A stretch of DNA of 9,531 nucleotides from JAUVZL01 sp965603515. GTDB lineage: Bacteria; Hydrothermota; Tepidihabitantia; SM23-42. Made by a program: the position numbers and the translations under genes. Each line of letters starts with the position of its first letter. Within the stretch, counting starts at the first letter, position 1. The notes under the pieces were generated by a model. The model saw only the letters and a program-made list of their open reading frames with translations. It ran no database searches and was not told the DNA's origin. Of this stretch, positions 1 to 5,974 are shown in pieces. The DNA lies in the NCBI GenBank assembly GCA_965603515.1, contig CBFDDH010000058.1:1-9531 (forward strand), given 5' to 3'.

Positions 1-1166
1 ATCCACCTGAAGCGGCAGAAACCAAGGGCGATATAATGTGACATCCGGATCAGTGCAACCGTACTAAACCATAACATCGTAAAGGTTGGGATTGGACTTC
101 GCAAGTTCTTAATGTCCACCGCTTTAAATGCCTGTGCCATTTGAGGATCAAGTGATCTATCTCCTTCCATAAAATTTAAGATAGGACCAATTGACTTACC
201 GTACGATATTGTATTATTTACATTCCAGTACAGCCGACCTGATATAAGCTCTACCGGTCGAAATTCATCGTATTTCTGCCGAGATACTGGTAGCCCAAAC
301 ACGTACATAATGATCTCTGGAAAGAACACTGTATCAAATATCGACCACCCCATCGGTGAAATCGGGTCCGGTATCGTTTCCCTTACATTGGCATTGCACC
401 AAACCGTACCTCTTCGACGCGGTTCTGCAGCATGTACCGTAACTGGTCGAGACTGTAATATATACAGTTTTTCATTTTCAATAGCCCATTCAATATCCTG
501 TCCAGACCCAAATATCTTTTCTATCTTCTTTCCTGCCTGGGTAAGTTCACGGAGCTGCGTGTCAGACAGAAGATTATCTCCCTTGTGTTCAACTATTTTA
601 CGTGATTTAATACGATAACGAGTCGGCGTTATTTCCCCAGATACGAGTTTTTCACCGAGTCCAGGACAACATTCTATCAAAACTTCACTCACTGAAAACG
701 GGCTTTGCGTAACCATGACGCCGCTGACTTCTGGTTGGAGCTGATGTTGTATTATCACTGCCATGTCACCACGTGAAGCATTCATCTGTTTACGGTATTT
801 CTCCACCCGCTGTGAATCTATAGAATCCCAAACCCGAATAATAGCCGACAGGCCAGAACTAATGTCTTTTACATTAAGTACGGTAGTATACATGCCGGCA
901 AACGAAATACCCGGTAAATCCTCGGCAGTACATGAAGACCGAATTGCCACTGTTTTGCCTTCAAGAAATCGTGACAGGACTATCTTCAATTCCCCTTCGA
1001 GTTCCGGTGTTATCCTTTCTTCCCTTTCATTTTCTTTAAAAGCTTCTGTTGTAATAATCAAAAATTCAGGTACGCGAAATTTCGATGTTAGTTGCAACAA
1101 ATTCCAGGCTTTCGCACCAACTTGTTCTTGTCCAGCGTCTTCGTAACTGTTCACTGTATACTTCAT
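1..1166 (-). CDS. PEP-utilising enzyme, rifampicin phosphotransferase/PEP synthase-like, N-terminal part (runs off left edge)
   Basis: The frame stays open for 388 codons from the ATG at 1166-1164 to the window edge, so only the N-terminal part is seen. It reads as an ATP-grasp (PPDK N-terminal) domain: VGAKAWNL (residues 16-23, matching the family GGKGANL nucleotide-binding lysine), VPEFLIITTEAF (32-43), RSSCTAEDLPGISFAG (76-91, family RSSATAEDLP with Ala replaced by Cys79), a SGVM segment (148-151), PGLGEKLVSGEITPTRY (168-184), and DIEWA (224-228) followed by LYILQSRPVT (234-243), which closes the domain. From about 255, NVRETIPDPISPMGWS (260-275) resembles the start of the central domain of rifampicin phosphotransferase-like enzymes rather than classical PEP synthase. 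The swivelling histidine domain would lie outside the window. Such enzymes use ATP with phosphohistidine transfer; the substrate cannot be told from this part. The start overlaps the ABC-F stop (ATGA) and has no clear Shine-Dalgarno site, so translation is probably coupled. Family sure, substrate unknown. Confidence 0.9.
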   Translation of the reverse strand, partial: MKYTVNSYEDAGQEQVGAKAWNLLQLTSKFRVPEFLIITTEAFKENEREERITPELEGELKIVLSRFLEGKTVAIRSSCTAEDLPGISFAGMYTTVLNVKDISSGLSAIIRVWDSIDSQRVEKYRKQMNASRGDMAVIIQHQLQPEVSGVMVTQSPFSVSEVLIECCPGLGEKLVSGEITPTRYRIKSRKIVEHKGDNLLSDTQLRELTQAGKKIEKIFGSGQDIEWAIENEKLYILQSRPVTVHAAEPRRRGTVWCNANVRETIPDPISPMGWSIFDTVFFPEIIMYVFGLPVSRQKYDEFRPVELISGRLYWNVNNTISYGKSIGPILNFMEGDRSLDPQMAQAFKAVDIKNLRSPIPTFTMLWFSTVALIRMSHYIALGFCRFRW

Positions 1167-3001
1167 TGTTCTGTGTTGGATACTAATTTCTTTTCCAGTT
1201 CCTCGATTTCCTCAGCTAGACGCTGGTATTCTTCAAACAGTCTTTTTGACTTGCGTGGGTTATTTGTCAAACCGGGGCGTGAAAAAGACTTCCTTAATTC
1301 TTGACGACGTACTTCTTTCTCAATTATTTGCAGTCGTAGCCTGTCTTGCGGGGATTGTTTGGTCTTCTTTTTTGATTGTTTGTTCAGTGGTTGTAAAGCC
1401 TTTTTTCCTTTTTTCCACAGATAGTAGGAATAATCACCAGGGTAGTCATATACGCGATTATCTTTCAACTCTATTATTCGCGTCGCAAATGATGCGATCA
1501 AATCACGGTTATGAGAAACCAATATCGTAGTTCCTTGATAAGTTAATATCGCCTGCTTAACAGCATCTACTGAATCGCGGTCAAGATGATAGGTTGGTTC
1601 ATCGAGGATAAGTAAATTTGACGGCTCAATCATTGCCTTCAATATCACAAGGCGCGTTTTTTCACCACCACTGAGGACGTCTATTCTTTTATTAACATCG
1701 TCGCCAGAAAAGGAAAACAGACCTAAAAAGCCACGCAGATTTATGTTCGCAGCTGAACAGGCACTTTGGGTAACTTCTTCGAGAACAGTATTTGATGGGT
1801 TAAGTTTCAGCAGAATTTCATGTGAAAACGCACCGATCCTCAGTTTTTCACTGGATTTTCTCGAACCACAGGTTGGTTCTTCATTGCCTGCAATAATGCG
1901 ACATAAGGTTGATTTCCCTGCACCATTCTTGCCGATGAAGGCAATTCTATCTCCTTTTTCAATTACAATATTGACACTGTTTAAAACTGTTTTGCCGTCG
2001 TATTTCATACCAATGTCCTCTAGTTCAACGACCCGACGGCTATGGATCGTCTCGACAGGGAAACGAACTTCTATTTTTTTTCTTTCCGATTCTATTTGAA
2101 TGCGATCCATGCGTTCCAAATACTTTTTTCGGCTTTTGACTAATCTGGCTTTTTTCTTGTTGGCCCGGTTGCGCGCAATGAATTCCTTTATCTCTTTAAT
2201 TCTTTTTTCCTGTATATTGGCAAGATGTACAATGCGTTGCTTACGTATCTGTGATTCTTTCAGATACGCAGTATAGTTGGCACGATAGCGACGCATTTCT
2301 CCAAAGTCAATCTCATAGATACCGATTTTCCCTTTTGGTGTCTTCAAAACCCGGTCAAGAAAGTAGCGATCATGAGATACAATGATTATTGCACCTTCGA
2401 AATTATCCAGATAATTCTCAAGCCACTCAATAGACTCAATATCAAGGTGATTTGTTGGTTCATCAAGCAAGAGTAAATCAGGTTTGTTAAGGAGCAACCT
2501 GGCAAGAACAATACGCATCTGCCAGCCACTCGAGAACTCCTGCACAAGCTTATTATAATCCTCTTCAATAAAGCCTAAACCGTGCACCACCTTATATGCC
2601 TCAGTTTCGTAATCGTAGCCACCAAAGCCATGAAATTCATCCTCAGCACAGGTATATTCCTTCAGTTTTTCCTTGGAGTGTGGGTTTTTTTCAAGAGATT
2701 GACCGATTTCAGATAACCTTTTCAAGTGGTTATGGAAATCCTGTAGAACTTCATCGATCAAGGTATTGCCGTGCAAGACTATTTCTTCCTGAGGTAGATA
2801 GCCAATCCTGAGGTTTTTAGGTATGTCAACATGCCCCTTTGTACTCGAAATATCCCCAGATATGATGCGTAGTAGCGTAGTCTTGCCCGTACCATTGCCC
2901 CCGACAAGACCAAATCGGTCGAATTTATTGATATTGAAATCTACCTGCGAAAATAGGGTTCGCTCACCTATACGGTATTCAATATCAACGAGTTTAAGCA
3001 T
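1163..3001 (-). CDS. ABC-F family ATPase (ribosome-associated type)
   Basis: A 612-residue protein with two ATP-binding cassettes and no membrane segment, the layout of ABC-F proteins, which act on the ribosome E site as translation factors or antibiotic-target protectors. Cassette 1 has Walker A GGNGTGKT (34-41), signature FSSGWQMR (156-163, family FSGGWRMR), Walker B LLLLDE with PTNHLD (182-187) and the switch SHDRYFLDRV (209-218). A basic helical interdomain linker (about 235-315, ARNRANKKKARLVKSRKK) follows. Cassette 2 has GKNGAGKS (357-364), LSGGEKTR (443-450), LLILDE, then PTYHLD (469-474) and SHNRDL (496-501). The C-terminal 80 residues are a Lys/Arg/Glu-rich coiled coil like that of Uup/YheS-type members. 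Both catalytic glutamates (181, 468) are present; Tyr for Asn in PTNHLD and Asn for Asp in SHDR are departures in cassette 2 only. The ATG at 3001 gives the usual short N-terminus (MLKLVDIEYRIG) and follows a promoter so closely that the mRNA may be leaderless. The downstream gene overlaps by four bases. The subfamily, and any role in resistance, is not determined. Confidence 0.96.
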   Translation of the reverse strand: MLKLVDIEYRIGERTLFSQVDFNINKFDRFGLVGGNGTGKTTLLRIISGDISSTKGHVDIPKNLRIGYLPQEEIVLHGNTLIDEVLQDFHNHLKRLSEIGQSLEKNPHSKEKLKEYTCAEDEFHGFGGYDYETEAYKVVHGLGFIEEDYNKLVQEFSSGWQMRIVLARLLLNKPDLLLLDEPTNHLDIESIEWLENYLDNFEGAIIIVSHDRYFLDRVLKTPKGKIGIYEIDFGEMRRYRANYTAYLKESQIRKQRIVHLANIQEKRIKEIKEFIARNRANKKKARLVKSRKKYLERMDRIQIESERKKIEVRFPVETIHSRRVVELEDIGMKYDGKTVLNSVNIVIEKGDRIAFIGKNGAGKSTLCRIIAGNEEPTCGSRKSSEKLRIGAFSHEILLKLNPSNTVLEEVTQSACSAANINLRGFLGLFSFSGDDVNKRIDVLSGGEKTRLVILKAMIEPSNLLILDEPTYHLDRDSVDAVKQAILTYQGTTILVSHNRDLIASFATRIIELKDNRVYDYPGDYSYYLWKKGKKALQPLNKQSKKKTKQSPQDRLRLQIIEKEVRRQELRKSFSRPGLTNNPRKSKRLFEEYQRLAEEIEELEKKLVSNTEQ

Positions 3002-3006
3002 TGGCT

Positions 3007-3034
3007 ATTTTAATGCAATCTTGGCTTAAGTCAA
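3007..3034 (-). promoter_or_regulatory. Sigma70-type promoter for the ABC-F gene, leaderless spacing
   Basis: On the minus strand a -35 box TTGACT (3034-3029) and a -10 box TAAAAT (3012-3007) are 16 bp apart, each 5/6 to consensus. The A of the ABC-F ATG at 3001 is the sixth base after the -10 box, about where transcription would start. There is no Shine-Dalgarno sequence in the few bases between. Sequence match only. Confidence 0.6.
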
Positions 3035-3146
3035 TAAATGAGATTACAGCGATTCTGGAAAGATCACGACGATGATAAATACCGAAAAATCACTGGAATC
3101 AGGCAATGCTGAAAAAAGCGATTTCTGGCCTTGCCTAAATTACTTC

Positions 3147-3174
3147 TTGACATTTTTAGAATTATCTGTATAAT
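3147..3174 (+). promoter_or_regulatory. Consensus sigma70-type promoter of the beta-barrel gene
   Basis: TTGACA (3147-3152) and TATAAT (3169-3174) are both perfect consensus hexamers with a 16-bp spacer. Transcription would start near 3181, leaving a 5' leader of about 140 bases before the ATG at 3323. A perfect promoter suggests strong expression, as would suit an abundant outer-membrane protein. Confidence 0.8.
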
Positions 3175-3191
3175 GTCTGAATGAATGCAGC

Positions 3192-3271
3192 ATTGTACCA
3201 TTAGGTAGATATGCTCATTTATTGAATATTGTACTAATCCTGATGAATTTAAGGAAAGGAGGTGGTACAAT
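3192..3271 (+). promoter_or_regulatory. Leader with two mutually exclusive hairpins next to a strong Shine-Dalgarno-like site
   Basis: ATTGTACCA (3192-3200) is exactly complementary to TGGTACAAT (3263-3271). A second copy, ATTGTACTA (3228-3236), can pair with the same segment through eight Watson-Crick pairs and one G-U pair. The shared 3' partner directly abuts GAAAGGAGGTG (3254-3264), a near-complete complement of the 16S rRNA 3' end, although no standard start codon follows it at normal spacing. The gene's own ribosome site is a separate AAAGGAGG at 3311-3318. Competing pairings in a long leader are the layout of a cis-regulatory RNA, but no known class is recognised. Confidence 0.35.
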
Positions 3272-3322
3272 CAATAATAAAGGTTTTCGTAGTAGGAAGG
3301 TGGCATTAAAAAAGGAGGCAAA

Positions 3323-4957
3323 ATGAAATATGCCATAACAATAGCGTTAATGCTATCGCTATCGTTTGGATTGATAACTGAGTCTTTCAGGTATCAGTCA
3401 ACTGCAGGATTATGGTGTGACGATTATGATCTTCTCTTTGACCCAGCAAGGATTTCTGAAATCGAAGGCTCCAGATTATGGACAAGCCTTTCGAACTTTG
3501 TCACGGGTAGTGAGGAGCTGTTTGATAATGGTAGTGTCCCGTTCTTTCTAGTCGGGGGCACAAAGAACTTCGGAAAATACTATCCCGGTCTCGTCTTGGA
3601 CATGAGTTCTGACAAGGATGCTCTAGACACTGGCCTTGATGATCCTTATGGCAATCCACTGTATGGTGAAGGTCAAACCAACGTTGTAGAATGGTTCGAC
3701 GATACTCTCGGTGTTTACCGGGCCAAGACAGTTGAGACTGAAATCAGACAGGCATTCGACAAATCAAGTACCCAGGATTTCTATGTCGGTGTGGGAACAG
3801 ACTTGAGCAGTCTGCGTGTTGGCTTAGGCTTCATGCGCAATACAAGTAACTCAACATTCACTGACCCTAACAATAACTACACCTATAACTTCTATTATGA
3901 AGATATCGACAATGACTCCTTAGGCTTTCAAGACACAACCAACAGTATCGGTGACAATGTTTACGGTTCCACAGAAAATGAAATCATCTTAAGCGCCTGG
4001 TCCGCCAAGAAAAAACTTACCTATGGTTTGATCGCCCGCTACCGCATGTTGAGTTATACAGATGAAGCCTTTATCATTGGTGACGAAGCTTATTACGACT
4101 ATGCAGAGCACCAAGATCAAGACTATGCCAAAGCTGCCTCTATTGATTCCTCACTGATGCCGGAATCAGGTTCTAAGATCGATCTGCAATTGAAAGTATT
4201 CCACAAGTACAATGACTATGCGATAGGTAAATACGGTCTTGGCTTTTTCATGCGATCAACTGACTATAGTGATGACGCAATGGCTTATAATTGGACTGGC
4301 CGAGAAGAGATCTATAATGACTATACCTATGATACAACGGATACATGGACATACTATGATGGTGGACATAGTTCAACGGGCTTCCGCGCTGGTACAAAAC
4401 AGTTCTTTAGCATTTCAGATAGGTTCAGATTTGCTTTTGGATTCTTATGGTCCAGAACATCATATGACGATTCGACATCAGCCAGAGATACATCAGTTAT
4501 AGTACAGGTTTACGATGATACTACTATGGGAGATACTTTAGACTATACTTACACCAGGTGGGAGAGCGAAACATGGTCTACAGTAAGAGATGGTAGTGAG
4601 AATACCTTCTCATTCCCGGTCGGCGTTGAATTCAACCTTACTGAGACATTCGTGTTCAGACTGGGTGCGAAACATAGCATCACCAAGCAGAATATCACAA
4701 CGGCTTATGTACTGGATGAATGGGAACCATGGCGAACAAGAACTGAATTGTTTGATACAACGACCTATACTTATGAAGGCAATGCTACAAAGCCTGATAA
4801 CTATGAAAAAATCGAAAAAGAGACTATTCCGGCGACAAACTACTACTATGGTATAGGCTGGCGAGTTACGGAGAATTTCCAGCTCGATCTAATGGGCTTT
4901 AATGAGCTTACTGACATGACCACCTGGAGACTCTCTGCGACCTTACATTTCGACTAA
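3323..4957 (+). CDS. Secreted outer-membrane beta-barrel-like protein, unknown family
   Basis: A 544-residue protein starting MKYAITIALMLSLSFG, a Sec-type signal peptide whose cleavage site is not obvious. The mature N-terminus (about 28-58) carries DDYDLLFDPARISEIEGSR followed by WTSLSNF, a plug-like segment I have seen at the start of barrel-type porins in candidate-phylum bacteria. The rest is rich in Tyr, Thr, Asp, Asn and Trp, with many short alternating strands and turns such as FSISDRFRFAFGFLWSR, FSFPVGVEFNLTETFVFRLG and YYYGIGWRVTENFQLDLMGF, and few long hydrophobic runs. The last strand ends LSATLHFD, so the usual terminal aromatic residue is followed by one Asp. The acidic tyrosine-rich loops (for example around 270-285 and 325-350) may face outside. 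The start is fixed by AAAGGAGG four bases upstream and by the signal peptide. It is a single-gene unit with its own strong promoter and terminator. Barrel nature is inference from composition and strand pattern; the cargo or ligand is unknown. Confidence 0.8.
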   Translation: MKYAITIALMLSLSFGLITESFRYQSTAGLWCDDYDLLFDPARISEIEGSRLWTSLSNFVTGSEELFDNGSVPFFLVGGTKNFGKYYPGLVLDMSSDKDALDTGLDDPYGNPLYGEGQTNVVEWFDDTLGVYRAKTVETEIRQAFDKSSTQDFYVGVGTDLSSLRVGLGFMRNTSNSTFTDPNNNYTYNFYYEDIDNDSLGFQDTTNSIGDNVYGSTENEIILSAWSAKKKLTYGLIARYRMLSYTDEAFIIGDEAYYDYAEHQDQDYAKAASIDSSLMPESGSKIDLQLKVFHKYNDYAIGKYGLGFFMRSTDYSDDAMAYNWTGREEIYNDYTYDTTDTWTYYDGGHSSTGFRAGTKQFFSISDRFRFAFGFLWSRTSYDDSTSARDTSVIVQVYDDTTMGDTLDYTYTRWESETWSTVRDGSENTFSFPVGVEFNLTETFVFRLGAKHSITKQNITTAYVLDEWEPWRTRTELFDTTTYTYEGNATKPDNYEKIEKETIPATNYYYGIGWRVTENFQLDLMGFNELTDMTTWRLSATLHFD

Positions 4958-4967
4958 GTCGAATAGT

Positions 4968-5001
4968 AAAAAAGGGAAGGGCTTTGCCCTTCCCTTTTTT
5001 T
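4968..5001 (+). terminator. Intrinsic terminator after the barrel gene
   Basis: A perfect 15-bp stem, with left arm 4968-4982 (A-run, then GGGAAGGGC) and right arm 4986-5000, closes a 3-base loop and ends in a run of seven T. It begins ten bases after the TAA at 4955-4957. The A-run on the left arm would also give a T-run on the other strand. Confidence 0.93.
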
Positions 5002-5189
5002 ATTTACCCTCAATAAATTGAGTGACTACAAAAAAAGAAACGAGCCAATGATTTGATACACTATAGAAATAGTGTCCCAAATGGATTGTTTCACTGCACT
5101 GACACACATTTCTCAGAGCCTCCAGCATCCTCCGAAGAACCTCGTTCTCCGAGAACAGGTACACCCAAACCTATAACCCATTTTTCAAA
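5002..5189. other. Gene-free spacer with three small inverted repeats
   Basis: Between the terminator and the MazG gene there are three short perfect hairpins: CTCAAT-AA-ATTGAG (5009-5022), ACACTAT-AGAA-ATAGTGT (5058-5075) and GTTCTC-C-GAGAAC (5144-5156). The last sits in CCTCCGAAGAACCTCGTTC-type sequence that looks like the remnant of a dispersed intergenic repeat. I see no clear promoter for the MazG gene and no RNA gene. Confidence 0.5.
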
Positions 5190-5495
5190 GTGGACCTAAA
5201 ACAATACCAAACACTCATAAAAGAAATATATTTCAAAAAGGATTCCAAAAGAGGATTAGACAAAACCTTCAATTGGTTGGTTGAAGAGATCGGTGAGCTT
5301 GCACGAGCCATAAGAAAAGGTGAGCGCAAGAAAATCAAGGAAGAATTTGCTGACTGTCTCGCCTGGCTCCTCTCAGTGGGTTCAATTCTCGATGTCGACG
5401 CGGAACAAGCAATGGACAAATACTCGAACGGATGCCCTAAGTGTGGTTCTTGTCCATGTGAATGTAACGAGGAAAATCGTATTCGTGATTCGTAA
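5190..5495 (+). CDS. MazG-family nucleotide pyrophosphohydrolase with cysteine-rich tail
   Basis: A 101-residue all-helical protein of the MazG type, which hydrolyses (d)NTPs to monophosphate and pyrophosphate, probably as housecleaning in the cytosol. The metal-binding ExxE...ExxD signature is present: E33-I-G-E36 in WLVEEIGELARAI and E52-F-A-D55 in EEFADCLAWL. The tail GCPKCGSCPCEC (81-92) has five cysteines; relatives of this small MazG group carry a CPKCG...PCxC tail that probably binds a metal, and Cys88 looks extra. The start is GTG at 5190, the only standard start in the open frame upstream of the conserved N-terminus (DLKQYQTLIKEIYF), and it lacks a Shine-Dalgarno site. The last five codons (residues 97-101) and the TAA lie inside the left inverted repeat of the following cassette, so the native C-terminus was probably altered. 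Family assignment is firm; the exact substrate is unknown. Confidence 0.88.
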   Translation: MDLKQYQTLIKEIYFKKDSKRGLDKTFNWLVEEIGELARAIRKGERKKIKEEFADCLAWLLSVGSILDVDAEQAMDKYSNGCPKCGSCPCECNEENRIRDS

Positions 5496-5506
5496 CTCGT
5501 ACTCGT
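5478..5506 (+). repeat. Left 29-bp terminal inverted repeat of the four-helix-bundle cassette
   Basis: Degenerate CGT-spaced sequence (CGTATT, CGTGATT, CGTAACT, CGTACT, CGT). It aligns without gaps to the reverse complement of 5919-5947 with 24 of 29 matches, the first 11 (CGTATTCGTGA) being identical. It contains the end of the MazG reading frame. Confidence 0.85.
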
Positions 5507-5530
5507 CCAAATGAATAAAAGGAGGCAAAA

Positions 5531-5896
5531 ATGAAAAAAGCGAGAATAAAAAGCGCATGGGATATGGACGTTTTTAAGTTGGCTCATGAATTGACGCTCA
5601 AAATCTATAAAATTACCAGCAAATTTCCTAAAATTGAAATATATGCATTAGCCTCACAAATGCGAAGAGCTGCATCCTCAATACCGATGAATATCGCAGA
5701 AGGAGCAGCCAGGAATTCCAAGGCTGAATATAGAAGATTTGCTTGTATAGCAAAAGGCTCTGCAGGAGAAATATCGTATCAAATTATATTGAGCAGGGAC
5801 TTAGGCTATATCGATCCAGATAATAGCAAAATTCTGGTAGATAATTATGATCGTGTTGGCAGAATGCTAACGAGATTAATTCAAAGTCTTGGTTAG
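5531..5896 (+). CDS. Four-helix-bundle protein of the S23 / 23S rRNA intervening-sequence family
   Basis: A 121-residue protein with the hallmarks of this family: WDMDVFKLAHELTLKIYKIT (helix 1), FPKIEIYALASQMRRAASSI followed by PMNIAEGAARNSKAEYRRF (family S-Q-[ML]-R-R-A-x-x-S-I-P-x-N-I-A-E-G), then AKGSAGEISYQIILSRDLGYI and a last helix DNYDRVGRMLTRLIQSLG. Family members are encoded inside intervening sequences of 23S rRNA in spirochaetes and relatives, or free in genomes, and resemble the Avd accessory proteins of diversity-generating retroelements; their biochemical role is poorly known and nucleic-acid binding is the usual suggestion. The N-terminus is basic (MKKARIK). The start is set by AAAAGGAGGC five bases upstream. 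The gene sits inside a 470-bp unit bounded by 29-bp inverted repeats (5478-5506 and 5919-5947), reminiscent of the stem-bounded rRNA IVS layout, but no rRNA sequence surrounds it and no reverse transcriptase is nearby. Confidence 0.93.
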   Translation: MKKARIKSAWDMDVFKLAHELTLKIYKITSKFPKIEIYALASQMRRAASSIPMNIAEGAARNSKAEYRRFACIAKGSAGEISYQIILSRDLGYIDPDNSKILVDNYDRVGRMLTRLIQSLG

Positions 5897-5918
5897 GATA
5901 AGAGTTATTATGAAATAC

Positions 5919-5947
5919 ACGAATACGAAAAACGATTCACGAATACG
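5919..5947 (-). repeat. Right 29-bp terminal inverted repeat of the four-helix-bundle cassette
   Basis: Reads ACGAATACGAAAAACG then ATTCACGAATACG on the plus strand. Its reverse complement matches 5478-5506 at 24 of 29 positions without gaps. It ends 27 bases before the start of operon gene A, in front of that gene's ribosome binding site. No target-site duplication is evident outside the two repeats. Confidence 0.85.
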
Positions 5948-5974
5948 TTTTTTCAAAGGAAGAAAGGAGGTTTT

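Larger units (their letters stand above)
3002..3322. other. Divergent intergenic region with two promoters and a long leader
   Basis: This 321-base stretch separates the minus-strand ABC-F unit from the plus-strand barrel gene. It holds the minus promoter at 3007-3034, about 110 bases in which I see only a weak AGGCAA/TTGCCT inverted pair (3101-3106, 3131-3136), the plus promoter at 3147-3174 and the barrel gene leader from about 3181. No convincing gene is present; the open frame on the minus strand at 3064-3270 lies across the plus promoter and resembles no family. Confidence 0.7.

Noticed and set aside
310..1146. Plus-strand open frames of 102 and 127 codons (310-618, 763-1146)
   Set aside because: They are antisense to a continuous minus-strand frame with unmistakable PPDK-type ATP-grasp motifs.
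3064..3270. 68-codon open frame on the minus strand in the divergent intergenic region
   Set aside because: It lies across the consensus plus-strand promoter and the barrel leader, has no ribosome site and low-complexity, family-less sequence.
3262..3309. 15-codon GTG frame in the barrel leader
   Set aside because: The GTG lies inside the ribosome-binding sequence itself, too close to be used with it, and the peptide is tiny.
5171..5587. 138-codon open frame on the minus strand
   Set aside because: It is antisense to the clearly recognisable MazG gene and the start of the four-helix-bundle gene, and has no family features of its own.
5531..5896. Four-helix-bundle gene considered as a diversity-generating retroelement accessory (Avd)
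   Set aside because: There is no reverse transcriptase, template/variable repeat pair or C-type lectin target in the window; the sequence fits the S23/IVS family.
5478..5947. Repeat-bounded unit considered as an rRNA intervening sequence in place
   Set aside because: No 23S rRNA sequence flanks it; protein genes lie directly on both sides.
5897..5974. Search for a dedicated promoter of the A-D operon
   Set aside because: TATTAT-like bases near 5906-5911 lack any -35 partner at proper distance, so no promoter is claimed.
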